A DNA stretch of 12,113 bases from Deltaproteobacteria bacterium (GTDB taxonomy: Bacteria > Bdellovibrionota_C > UBA2361 > SZUA-149 > JADYYL01): NCBI GenBank assembly GCA_020853655.1, contig JADYYL010000315.1:1-12113 (forward strand), written 5' to 3'. The notes under the pieces are model-generated. The model saw nothing but the letters and a program-made list of their open reading frames with translations. It was not told the DNA's origin and searched no databases. This document shows, one piece after another, positions 1 through 6,766 of this stretch (position 1 is the stretch's first letter; the number at the start of each line of letters is the position of its first letter). Made by a program: the position numbers and the translations under genes.

Positions 1-54
1 AGTTGGGCAGTCCCTGTGCGAGAGACTCGGTTCGGATTGCTCTTCTACTCACCT

Positions 55-76
55 CCCCGAGCCGTCAGGCTCGGGG
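55..76. repeat. Perfect GC-rich hairpin, possible IS200/IS605-type end remnant
   Basis: Two 9-base arms (CCCCGAGCC and GGCTCGGGG) flank a GTCA loop. Neither side has a run of T, so it is a poor intrinsic terminator on either strand. Read on the minus strand, the sequence GGGATACGCCCCGAGCC, the loop, then GGCTCGGGGAGGTGAGTAG resembles the 'GAATCCCC-stem-GGGGAGG' pattern common at the right end of IS200/IS605 (tnpB) elements. No tnpB coding sequence is visible between it and base 260, so at most this is a remnant. The hairpin is seen directly; the IS link is inference from remembered patterns. Confidence 0.4.
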
Positions 77-222
77 CGTATCCCGGTCAAACCGCAACTC
101 GGGATTCCGCCCGCCGCTATGTCACCCGATCATGATGAAGGGCGTACGGGCCGAATTCAAGCTAAAAGAAGGTGACTCTGTATATTTCTCACCGAGTTGA
201 CGTCGCGCAGCTCCAGCAAGAA

Positions 223-250
223 TCAAGATTCTGGCCTAAAAGGCCGATAT
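223..250 (+). promoter_or_regulatory. Candidate sigma-28 (FliA) promoter for fapA
   Basis: TCAAGATT (223-230) matches 6 of 8 bases of the FliA -35 consensus TAAAGTTT. GCCGATAT (243-250) matches 7 of 8 of the -10 consensus GCCGATAA. The spacer is 12 bases rather than the usual 11. It lies about 50 bases ahead of the preferred fapA start. The same stretch holds a small GGCC-TAAAA-GGCC hairpin (233-245), so part of the match could be coincidence. A class-3 flagellar promoter would fit a FapA-family gene. Confidence 0.35.
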
Positions 251-303
251 TACTGAGGTGATGGCCGAAGCCCTCTGCTCGGACCCGCAGGAGGGTGGGC
301 CGA

Positions 304-1929
304 GTGCCTCTGGCCTGCGGACTGCGAGAACGACCCACGAGCCACGATCGAGAGACCCCTTTGTCCACCCCCGACGGTGAAACCGGAAGTGCGAAAGTCG
401 CCTTCGAGAAGCTCGATGCGGCGATCTCCGTCACCGGCAAGGTCACGCCGGACAAACTCAAGCTTTTCCTCGATATCAAACCGATCGAAGGCGCGCCTTC
501 ATCGATTGTCACACCCGCGCAGATTACGGCTCTGATCGAGGGTGTCCCCTCACACCTTCTGCACACCGAGATCATTGCGCAGATCGCACAGGAGCTCACC
601 GACGGAAAGACGGTCGAACATCGTCGCGTCGCGAAAGGCAAAGAGGCGGTGGAAGGACGCGATGGAAAAGTATTGCTGCTTGTCAAAGCACTGAAACGTT
701 CCGCACCTCTCGAGTTTATTGATCCGCGATTCATCCATGCGTTCGATAACGTTGAGAAAGGCATGCTCATCGGGCGCGTCTATCATCCCACGCAAGGCGC
801 CGATGGCGTGGACGTTTACGGCCAGCCGATAAAGTCAAAAACGGGGAAAGCCGCGAAAGTTTCACTCGATAAATCGATCATTCTGAAGCCCGCGGAGAGC
901 GGGGTCGGCTTTGACACGCTGATAGCTGATACGACGGGATACGTCGCGGATGAGTCCGGCAAGCTCTCGATCAAAGAAGATCTTTCGATCGGCGGAGACG
1001 TGAACTTCAAAACCGGCGACATCGACTTCATCGGAGCGGTGAAAGTCAAAGGCAACGTCATGCGGGACTTCAAGGTCACCGCACGCAAAGATGTGACCAT
1101 TGGTGGGAGCACCGATAACAGCACTGTGGTCAGCTACGAGGGTTCGATCGTCATCGGTGGAAATGCGAGTGCTTCGACGCTCACAACGATACACGCGACC
1201 CCGACGGCGAACGCCGAGAAACAAGCCGCTATTCACCAGGCGGTTCGCGCAGACTACCGAGCAGCAGGCTCATTCAAATGTCACGCAGCGCAAGGCATTA
1301 GCGTCGAGGCGATCGGTGACATTGAGATTGAGAAGGAAGCGAGCCAGTCGTTTCTTCGAACTCGAGGGACACTGCGGATGCCGAAGGGCCATCTGTTTGG
1401 CGGCGAGGCGTATGTCGTGTGCGGTTTGGAGGCGAAGATCATCGGGACGAAGCGAGAAGCAAAAACCACGATTGTGCTGTGTAGTGATATCGAGTCGTCG
1501 GTGGAGTACAGCAATATTGTTGCCCAGATTCATGCGGCGATGGAAGCGGAGGAGATGCTCAAACTTCACCTTGGTCCGTATGCGCAAAATCCATCGCGCC
1601 TGGCCCTGCTCAAGGAACCGCTCCAATCAAAGCAGAAGAAGTTATACTCAAAACTCCTCGCGGTGCGCGAGACCGTGGTGCGGCTCGACGCGCAGAAGCG
1701 CGACCTCCTCGTAAACGCCAAGCTCAACGCCGTGCTCCGGGTGAACTTTCACGAGTGGATGCACCGCGGCACGATCGTTCGAGCTGGAGAAGAGGTCTAC
1801 ACCGTCGAGGAAGATCTCCCCGGACCGGGAACGCTTGAATTTCTTACTGATGTGAAGAAGTTCGCAGTCCGAGAACTCCGGCCGATAGAGTGCAGTGTCG
1901 AGAGAACCACAACCGCAATGAAGGCATAG
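304..1929 (+). CDS. fapA: FapA / DUF342 family protein (flagellar assembly protein A-like)
   Basis: A 541-residue protein of the FapA (DUF342) family, whose members affect flagellar assembly or polar placement in some bacteria; the biochemical activity is not firmly known. The N-terminal FapA domain covers roughly residues 30-130 and includes KLKLFLDIKPIEGAPSS. A right-handed beta-solenoid follows at about 150-380, with short repeats such as SIGGDVNF, AVKVKGNV, DVTIGG and SIVIGGNAS. A charged helical, probably coiled-coil segment (about 400-460) and a short beta-rich tail close the protein. There is no signal peptide, so it is cytoplasmic. GTG at 304 is preferred because AGGAGG (289-294) sits 9 bases upstream. 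GTG at 295 abuts that site, and TTG at 361 is a shorter alternative that still keeps the domain. The CBS gene begins 4 bases after the stop. Family call is firm; start and exact role are not. Confidence 0.85.
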   Translation: MPLACGLRERPTSHDRETPLSTPDGETGSAKVAFEKLDAAISVTGKVTPDKLKLFLDIKPIEGAPSSIVTPAQITALIEGVPSHLLHTEIIAQIAQELTDGKTVEHRRVAKGKEAVEGRDGKVLLLVKALKRSAPLEFIDPRFIHAFDNVEKGMLIGRVYHPTQGADGVDVYGQPIKSKTGKAAKVSLDKSIILKPAESGVGFDTLIADTTGYVADESGKLSIKEDLSIGGDVNFKTGDIDFIGAVKVKGNVMRDFKVTARKDVTIGGSTDNSTVVSYEGSIVIGGNASASTLTTIHATPTANAEKQAAIHQAVRADYRAAGSFKCHAAQGISVEAIGDIEIEKEASQSFLRTRGTLRMPKGHLFGGEAYVVCGLEAKIIGTKREAKTTIVLCSDIESSVEYSNIVAQIHAAMEAEEMLKLHLGPYAQNPSRLALLKEPLQSKQKKLYSKLLAVRETVVRLDAQKRDLLVNAKLNAVLRVNFHEWMHRGTIVRAGEEVYTVEEDLPGPGTLEFLTDVKKFAVRELRPIECSVERTTTAMKA

Positions 1930-1933
1930 CGAG

Positions 1934-2410
1934 ATGGAAGCGACTTCCTCGTTCAATTTTGGTGTTGTCGATCAACGTTTTCTCGCGCGGAGTCTTGGGC
2001 TTCTCAACCCGCCGCCCCCCGTCGAAATTCATCACGAAGGCTCGATTCGGTCGGCTGTGGAGCTGCTCAAAGCGAACAAGATCGGAGCGGTGATTGTCAC
2101 TGATGCAAAGGGGTCAATCGTTGGCATGTTCACGGAGCGAGACGTCGTGACGAAGATTTCGCTGACGTCTATCGATCTTGAGCAGACGCCGATCTCGGAG
2201 GTCATGACCAAGAATCCGCAGACCGCGCAGATGACGACGACCGTCGCGTTCGCGCTCAACATGATGTCTCAGGGGGGCTATCGACACATCCCTATCATCG
2301 ACGACGGTGGGACTCCCGTCGGGATGATATCAGTGAAGAATATCGTCGATTACATCGCGTCCGCCCTGACGAAGGATCTCTTCAAATTTGAAGCGAGTAA
2401 GCCTGCGTGA
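1934..2410 (+). CDS. Paired CBS domain protein
   Basis: A 158-residue protein made almost entirely of two CBS motifs, which together form a Bateman module that usually binds an adenine nucleotide and signals energy or ligand state. CBS1 spans about 26-82 (AVIVTDAKGSIVGMFTERD, with the Thr-x-x-Asp ribose-contact pattern at 67-70). CBS2 spans about 86-144 (RHIPIIDD at 117-124, GMISVKNIVDY at 130-140). No catalytic or DNA-binding domain is attached, so it probably acts on a partner or as a stand-alone sensor. The ATG is 4 bases after the fapA stop, and its ribosome site (AAGG, 1921-1924) lies within the last fapA codons, so the two are very likely co-transcribed and translationally coupled. A functional link with FapA is inference from this coupling. 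The first 25 residues do not resemble the domain and may be linker. Confidence 0.9.
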   Translation: MEATSSFNFGVVDQRFLARSLGLLNPPPPVEIHHEGSIRSAVELLKANKIGAVIVTDAKGSIVGMFTERDVVTKISLTSIDLEQTPISEVMTKNPQTAQMTTTVAFALNMMSQGGYRHIPIIDDGGTPVGMISVKNIVDYIASALTKDLFKFEASKPA

Positions 2411-2532
2411 GCTCTCGTGCCGTTCCTCGTCATGTTGGATTCCGAGGGAAGAAGAAGAGCGCCGCCATTCGTTCAGATTGAGCTATAACGCACCGATACA
2501 GACATCGTCGGCTTAGATTCAAGGCGAATCCG

Positions 2533-3123
2533 ATGGAATCTCGAAGACTCTTATTCGGCTGGTCTCTCGTATTGCTCACCCTCCCCTCGGAGGCGCGATG
2601 CGATCAATGGTCGGTCAATGAGACGGTGCTGCCAGCGAATGCGGAGGAGGTTGCTTTGAGCCAAGATGTTGTTCGCAAGTGGTGTGAGGACGGCGGCTCG
2701 AAAGTGCGATTCTCCAACACCTCCGTGATTGGGTATCACGAATGCGGGGAACTCGCGGTAGCAGCGCAGTGCGATGCTGGCGGAAAGAAATTTTTTAGCG
2801 CGACGGCATCGGCACCCTATGCCTACCGAGACTGTGCTTCTGGACCACGGATTTACATTAAGCGGCACGACGAGCCGATTGAGGGAGCTTACGACTACCC
2901 AATCGCGACCGTTCCGGCGCCGGAGGCACCCTCCGAGGTGCTGGGGAGAGATCTGAGCAGCCGAGGAGGAGGTGCTGGTGGGGGGCTGACGATGAGTAAA
3001 GAGACAGCCGCTCAAATCTCCGGTCTGAACGAGAGCGACTTAGCGGAACTCATGCGAGCGGTGCAGTCGAACCCAGAGCTGCGGGACGCACTGCAGAACC
3101 TTTTGGGAGCCAGACGCCGCTGA
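2533..3123 (+). CDS. Hypothetical secreted protein with five cysteines
   Basis: I do not recognise this 196-residue protein. An N-terminal signal peptide is evident (Arg4-Arg5, then hydrophobic LLFGWSLVLLTL, cleavage probably near residue 21-22), so the product should be periplasmic or outer-surface. The first Cys (23) is not in a good lipobox. Four more cysteines lie in the first half, within RKWCEDGG, YHECGEL, AAQCDAGG and YRDCASG, and could form disulfides. A proline-rich stretch (PAPEAPSEV) and a glycine linker (SRGGGAGGG) lead to a C-terminal helical segment of about 40 residues (SGLNESDLAELMRAVQSNPE), a plausible protein-interaction helix. Start ATG at 2533 has only a weak upstream AAGG. 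It stands alone, 122 bases after the CBS gene and converging on the acyltransferase gene. The signal peptide and readable composition make it a real gene; function unknown. Confidence 0.72.
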   Translation: MESRRLLFGWSLVLLTLPSEARCDQWSVNETVLPANAEEVALSQDVVRKWCEDGGSKVRFSNTSVIGYHECGELAVAAQCDAGGKKFFSATASAPYAYRDCASGPRIYIKRHDEPIEGAYDYPIATVPAPEAPSEVLGRDLSSRGGGAGGGLTMSKETAAQISGLNESDLAELMRAVQSNPELRDALQNLLGARRR

Positions 3124-3187
3124 CGAACGAAGACGGACGCGAGCTTCGCCCCGACATCCTCTCGACGTTCAGTGCCCCGACGACACA

Positions 3188-4117
3188 TCACACCGAGTAC
3201 ATGTTTTCGGGCTCTCCGGCAGGGCGGGTCTTGAAGCGTCGATGGATCCAAAACCATTGCTCCGGATGCAGGCGAATGAAGCGCTCGGCGACTCGATGAG
3301 TGTGCTCGAGGAATGCGGCAATGCGCTCTTCGTTGGTCCCCTCCCCGATCGCGGGACTCGGGACCTCTTCAAACAGCACTTCAAATTTATTCGGTGCGAC
3401 CTCGACGGTCACGGTAACGACCACGGGGGACTTGCCTCGCAGCGCAGCAACCGCCGGAGCCCTCGTCGTCGCTGCCTTGATGCCAAAGAAATCCACAAAC
3501 GAAGCATGAGAGGCTTTGACGTTTTGATCGAACAGTACCGCAACGTCCTCACCGGCACGGAGACGAGTCACTATTTCTCGGTAACCCCCTGACCGGCTGA
3601 ACACCCGCGAACCGAAATGCTGACGCCGACCCCACCAATAGCGATCAAGCCGAGGGAGTCCAAAGTCTCTCGCGAGAATGTTCGTCGGCTTCCACAAACA
3701 GGAGTGGGCCTGCACGAGCAGCTCGAAGCATCCATAGTGAAGGGTCAGGATAAGGAGGCCGGCTCCAGCCCCCTTCTCGTTCAATTCCTTGAGCTTCTCT
3801 CGCGCCGCGGTGTAGTCGAACATCTGCTCGAGCTGCTCCCGCTTGAGCGTTGGCATGATCGCAAACAACTGAAGATTTCGAGCGAGCACTCGAAGAGATC
3901 CCTGAAATATCCGCTCATGCTCCTCTTTCGATTTCTCAGGGAAAATGAGCTCGAGATTTCGGGCGGCCACAGCTCGATACCGGGGTGTGAACCGAATACC
4001 GAGTTGGACGAAACCAAGGGCGCATCGAATCGCGAGGCGCTCGGGGAGCACACTCAGCACGGCGACAAACGTCCGAACGAAGGACGTGATCAGGATGTCA
4101 ACGAGGGCGAGCTTCAC
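3188..4117 (-). CDS. LpxL/HtrB-family lysophospholipid / lipid A acyltransferase
   Basis: A 309-residue inner-membrane acyltransferase of the LpxL/LpxM (HtrB) family, which adds secondary acyl chains to lipid A on the cytoplasmic face; length is usual for the family. The catalytic H-x4-E motif is LHYGCFE, with His127 and Glu132. Other family landmarks are the AARNLELIFPE segment (51-61), FDQN (196-199), VDFFG (208-212) and the C-terminal PEQWFWIHRRFKTRP block (285-299). Residues 8-40 are hydrophobic and probably anchor it. The start is GTG at 4117; an in-frame TGA at 4127-4129 rules out a longer N-terminus. Its ribosome site is weak (GAAAG), fitting translation coupled to the DUF2959 gene, whose stop lies 13 bases upstream. 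Which acyl position it modifies cannot be told from sequence. Glycine is followed by Cys-Phe where many members read H-x-G-N-W-E, an unremarkable variation. Confidence 0.9.
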   Translation of the reverse strand: MKLALVDILITSFVRTFVAVLSVLPERLAIRCALGFVQLGIRFTPRYRAVAARNLELIFPEKSKEEHERIFQGSLRVLARNLQLFAIMPTLKREQLEQMFDYTAAREKLKELNEKGAGAGLLILTLHYGCFELLVQAHSCLWKPTNILARDFGLPRLDRYWWGRRQHFGSRVFSRSGGYREIVTRLRAGEDVAVLFDQNVKASHASFVDFFGIKAATTRAPAVAALRGKSPVVVTVTVEVAPNKFEVLFEEVPSPAIGEGTNEERIAAFLEHTHRVAERFIRLHPEQWFWIHRRFKTRPAGEPENMYSV

Positions 4118-4130
4118 GTGGGGCTTTCAG

Positions 4131-4787
4131 TCAGAGCGAGGAGTCCTCTCGGCGCAGCTCGTTGATGAACTGATCTGCTTCTCGGATCGAGTTCTCTAGA
4201 TCAGCAACGAGTACGTCGACGTTGGTCTCCACCTGGCCGAGTTCGGACTGCAGAGAACTCACCGCCCGGGCGTTCAGGTTATGCTTGAGGAACAGCACTT
4301 GGTCCCGGAGGGGGTTCAAGACTGGATCGAGTTTGGACTCCGCTTTTTTCATCGCTCGCAGCAACTGCGCATAACGATCCTGCGTCGTGTCGAGTTTCTT
4401 CTCGCTATCTCGCCGGAGTGCTGCACTGTGATAATCGTCGAGCTCGTTCTTCCACTCGCGGAAGAGCGCGTCTGCAACGTTTTCAACAGCCGCGATTCGC
4501 TCGCGGACCTTATTCGCTTGATCTTCGCTTCGTTCGAGTTCGGTGCGAAGCGATTCGTACCGCTCCTCGAGCTTCCCGCCATCGAATTGGACAACTGATC
4601 GGAACTGCTCGAGGGCCGAGCGAAACTGTTCCTTGGTCTGCTCCTGACTCTTTTGGGCCGACTCCACTCGAGAGACGAGGAGGTCACGCTTCGCGTAACC
4701 CAACTTCTCCATCGCTGAGTAGTAAGTTGAGCTGCACCCCGTGAGGAATAGCAGTGTAAGAACGGTGGTGATTCGCAAGGTTGCCAT
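4131..4787 (-). CDS. DUF2959 family lipoprotein
   Basis: A 218-residue protein matching DUF2959, a family of secreted or lipid-anchored coiled-coil proteins of unknown function. The signal peptide ends in the lipobox LTGC with Cys18 as the predicted lipidated residue, followed by SSTYYSAMEKLGYAKRDLL, which is diagnostic of the family. The rest is highly charged and helical, with long heptad-like stretches (about 40-90 and 120-210) typical of coiled coils. Ser-Ser after the Cys argues against inner-membrane retention by the Asp+2 rule, so outer-membrane placement is likely. The ATG at 4787 has a good ribosome site (AGGAG, 4794-4798). It is the first gene of a two-gene unit with the acyltransferase, suggesting an envelope-related role. 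Family assignment is from remembered sequence features; function remains unknown. Confidence 0.85.
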   Translation of the reverse strand: MATLRITTVLTLLFLTGCSSTYYSAMEKLGYAKRDLLVSRVESAQKSQEQTKEQFRSALEQFRSVVQFDGGKLEERYESLRTELERSEDQANKVRERIAAVENVADALFREWKNELDDYHSAALRRDSEKKLDTTQDRYAQLLRAMKKAESKLDPVLNPLRDQVLFLKHNLNARAVSSLQSELGQVETNVDVLVADLENSIREADQFINELRREDSSL

Positions 4788-4808
4788 AGAACGCTCCTAT
4801 ATATCGCG

Positions 4809-4823
4809 TCGGGTTCAACCCGA
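4809..4823. promoter_or_regulatory. 15-bp palindrome in the leader of the DUF2959-acyltransferase unit
   Basis: TCGGGTT-C-AACCCGA is a perfect palindrome with 7-base arms and a one-base centre, 21 bases ahead of the DUF2959 start codon. The size and symmetry suit a dimeric repressor operator; a one-base loop is too tight for a stable RNA hairpin of full length. Further upstream on the minus strand, TATACT (4889-4894) is a fair -10 element without a convincing -35, and the 10-base motif TA-x-ACAATGC occurs twice, about 53 bases apart. No more can be supported in the 4788-5011 gap. Confidence 0.35.
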
Positions 4824-5011
4824 TGAAGGGGGAAATCTAGACAATGCGGGCCAGATTGGAAACTCCGAACCGGATCTGCTCCATGGGCAGTATACAATGC
4901 TCTAGGCGATCCATATGAGCGCCGGGCACCGACATCAACCGTGTCATGCCCTGTCGTAGAGGCACGGGCGTAACCGCAACGGAAGGCAGATGAAATCGAG
5001 AGGGAAAGTTG

Positions 5012-5084
5012 TGGACCCAGCGGGGATCGAACCCGCGACCTCGGCATTGCGAACGCCGCGCTCTCCCAGCTGAGCTACGGGCCC
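5012..5084 (-). tRNA. tRNA-Ala (anticodon CGC)
   Basis: A complete 73-base cloverleaf is readable on the minus strand. The acceptor GGGCCCG pairs with TGGGTCC, the D stem is GCTC/GAGC, and the anticodon stem CGGCG/TGCCG holds loop TTCGCAA. The variable loop is AGGTC, and the T arm is GCGGG-TTCGATC-CCCGC. The anticodon CGC reads the alanine codon GCG. The acceptor has the G3:U70 wobble pair and A73 discriminator base, both alanine identity elements recognised by alanyl-tRNA synthetase. The 3' CCA is not encoded (CAA follows), so it must be added by nucleotidyltransferase. No clear terminator follows. Confidence 0.97.
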
Positions 5085-5096
5085 TTGAGATGGCGG

Positions 5097-5125
5097 AGTG
5101 TAGCCGCGGGAGCAAAGAAATTCAA
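5097..5125 (-). promoter_or_regulatory. Sigma-70 promoter for tRNA-Ala
   Basis: On the minus strand TTGAAT (5120-5125) and TACACT (5097-5102) are separated by exactly 17 bases, close to the housekeeping TTGACA/TATAAT consensus. The predicted start lies about 6 bases ahead of the mature tRNA 5' end at 5084, leaving a very short leader for RNase P. Confidence 0.65.
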
Positions 5126-5963
5126 CTCGGAGGCAAAGCCGCTGATTTGAAGGGCTTGGTGCGGGGTGCGATGAGAACCAGCGATGTCGGAGCAGTACCG
5201 AGGCAAGCAACGGTCTGGAGGGAGACTGAGGCTCGAACTCGAAAGGATAGCCACGCCATCACACGACGAAGTTACATGTCTCGTCTTGTCGTCGTCCTCT
5301 AGGTGGGCCGTTAGAAAAGCCCCGGGTTTCAAGCGCCAAGGTAAGAGAGAGCCGTGTCCCCTCCGTGTGTCGTTGGGTCTCCGCGGAGAGCTTCCAAACG
5401 ATCAAATGAGCCGAACGCGCGACGTGCTTGATCTTGACGAGGACGAGAGAGGCGATGGGGAGATGCGCGCCGAAGCCGAGTTCGTGCAGAATAAAATAAT
5501 TGGACAATAAAATAATTGGACGATGTGGAGATCTGGCCAGCGTAGAAGACAGATCAGAGAAAACGAGGGAGAAAAGAAACCCGCTGCCTCGACTGACGGA
5601 TGGGTCTTTTGAACCCAAGGTTAAAAGGGGGTGCCACGACTGCCAAAGGCCACCGCAATCGGCGGCTGAACGCAGCGCTTAATTCCGTCTGAAGTCCGCT
5701 TGCGGGTTCGAGTCGAAGCTCGAGCAGAGGCGGCATGTCATCGGGACTCAGAGGCGGCTCCCATGTCCATCAAATATCGGTTCAACGCCAACTTGCGCAG
5801 TCGATTGTGGCAACGGGTCGAGTAGCAATCATACGCTTCTGCGAGATCGAAAGTCTAGAAAAGAAAGGTCTCGCGACCACGCAAAAACTGCGCCGATCTC
5901 GTCAACAGAGTGAGAAAAAATATATTAAAGATTTCCGTTGCCGCGTGGCATGTCCGTTTCGGA
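5126..5963. other. Gene-free stretch of about 840 bases between tRNA-Ala and fliW
   Basis: I see no convincing coding sequence on either strand. The open frames here have low-complexity, basic or Ser-rich translations, lack good ribosome sites, and resemble no family I know. The stretch holds a 16-bp tandem duplication (5490-5521). It also holds a purine-rich tract (5355-5395) resembling the 'CCGCGGAGAC...GACACACGGAGG' filler repeats seen in many bacterial genomes, and an isolated T-arm-like GCGGGTTCGAGTC (5702-5714) with no matching stem. Just after the fliW stop there is an A/T-rich run (5915-5940) preceded by only weak hairpins (TGCC-ACGC-GGCA), so fliW termination here is possible but not shown. 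A decayed gene or an unrecognised small RNA cannot be excluded. Confidence 0.55.
5490..5521. repeat. Perfect 16-bp tandem duplication
   Basis: AATAAAATAATTGGAC occurs twice back to back (5490-5505 and 5506-5521). The unit is much richer in A/T than its surroundings. Two exact copies point to a recent slippage duplication. Confidence 0.9.
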
Positions 5964-6434
5964 CTATTTCGATTCTTCGCCTTCTGCAGAATCGCCGGAC
6001 CACAGCGGCATGCGGGTCGGGAAGCGCGGGTCGTCGAGAATAATCTGACGGCCGCGGCGATTTCGAAGATTGACAATCACCGGCGCTTTCAGATTCACGG
6101 TGGAATCGACCGCGTTCGGCCGGATCGATACCACGTTGAAAATCGCCACCTCGTCGTCCTTTCCTAGTTCGAGCTCACGATCGCCGAACGGCAACTCAAA
6201 GACATAGTTGTCGCCAAACTCCGCAGCGTTGACCACGACGAATGCAAGGTCGGGATTCTCCGTAGACTGCAACCAAGAAAACGGCGCCGTGTAGTCGAGA
6301 AGCACGAAGCTCTTCGACTGTGGAAATCCCACGAGACCGGCGACGACCTGGATCAGCGACGCGCGCGAAACCTCGAGCTCGCCGAAACGGGTGGTGTGAA
6401 TTTTGATGGACTCTGCTCCCTCCGCAGCGCTCAT
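5964..6434 (-). CDS. fliW: FliW, flagellar assembly factor and CsrA antagonist
   Basis: A 156-residue FliW. In Bacillus subtilis and Campylobacter, FliW binds CsrA when flagellin is low and releases it to bind flagellin, coupling flagellin translation to secretion. Family motifs are all present: GLVGFP (33-38), FSWLQS (52-57), PDLAF (61-65), TVNLKAPVIVN (112-122) and GRQIILDD (128-135). The charged tail after residue 145 is variable in the family. The ATG follows the csrA stop by one base, with GGAGG 11 bases upstream of the start, inside csrA, so translation is coupled and the two products should be made together. No flagellin gene is in this window, so the regulated target lies elsewhere. 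Confidence 0.95.
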   Translation of the reverse strand: MSAAEGAESIKIHTTRFGELEVSRASLIQVVAGLVGFPQSKSFVLLDYTAPFSWLQSTENPDLAFVVVNAAEFGDNYVFELPFGDRELELGKDDEVAIFNVVSIRPNAVDSTVNLKAPVIVNLRNRRGRQIILDDPRFPTRMPLWSGDSAEGEESK

Positions 6435-6435
6435 A

Positions 6436-6762
6436 CTAAGCCTCGCCTCCCTCGTCCGGACCGTCTTTCTTTTTTGGGAAGCGCTTCTTCTCTATTTTGA
6501 ACTTATTAATGGCGTCAGGCTTCTTTTCAAGAAACTTGGTCATACCGCCGAGATCGGATGGAATGTCCGACGACGCGGAAAGCGCGGCTGCGGAGCGATT
6601 CTCTTCCAAAATCTGCAAGTAGATCTCCTCGCGAAAAATTCGAACGGTCGGCGGGGCATCGATACCGATCCGCACCTGATTTCCTTTGATCTCGACAAGC
6701 GTCACCTTCACATCATCACCGATGTAAACGCTTTGTCCCGGCCGCCGTGTCAGTACTAACAT
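6436..6762 (-). CDS. csrA: CsrA translational regulator with C-terminal extension
   Basis: A CsrA/RsmA mRNA-binding dimer that blocks ribosome access at GGA-containing sites. The first 55 residues are canonical (MLVLTRRPGQSVYIGDDVKV, GNQVRIGIDAP, FREEIYLQI) and keep the RNA-contact residues Leu4, Arg6 and Arg44. The protein is 108 residues, against about 60-75 for typical members. The extra 40-odd residues comprise a Ser/Ala-rich linker and a strongly basic segment (about 76-99: KFLEKK, KFKIEKKRFPKKK) before an acidic end. The extension is in frame, ends one base before fliW and shows no sign of a frameshift. Start ATG at 6762 has an AAGGAG ribosome site. Its FliW partner is the next gene. 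Core function is firm; the role of the tail is unknown and could involve RNA or FliW. Confidence 0.95.
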   Translation of the reverse strand: MLVLTRRPGQSVYIGDDVKVTLVEIKGNQVRIGIDAPPTVRIFREEIYLQILEENRSAAALSASSDIPSDLGGMTKFLEKKPDAINKFKIEKKRFPKKKDGPDEGGEA

Positions 6763-6766
6763 TGGT

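Noticed and set aside
3..200. Open frame (+) of 65 codons at the left edge
   Set aside because: It runs through the hairpin at 55-76, has no good ribosome site, and its translation is Arg/Ser-rich without family resemblance.
2411..2532. TATAAC ahead of the secreted-protein gene as its -10 element
   Set aside because: No matching -35 at a normal distance; the 122-base gap shows no other clear signal.
4349..5047. 232-codon frame (-) overlapping DUF2959 and the tRNA
   Set aside because: It runs out of frame through the DUF2959 gene and into tRNA-Ala; both have strong independent evidence.
5259..5618. 119-codon frame (-) in the gene-free stretch
   Set aside because: Its translation crosses the 16-bp tandem duplication and the filler-like repeat (reading SAETQRHTEG), a pattern typical of spurious frames; there is no recognisable domain.
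5600..5720. Possible tmRNA or second tRNA because of GCGGGTTCGAGTC and GCAGCGCTTAA
   Set aside because: The T-arm-like piece lacks its pairing strand, no anticodon or acceptor stems can be drawn, and no tmRNA 5' end or ALA-type tag is present.
5554..5736. 60-codon frame (-) beginning MPPLLELRLEP
   Set aside because: Short, Arg/Leu-rich, no ribosome site or relative; neighbouring frames give no continuation that would suggest a frameshifted gene.
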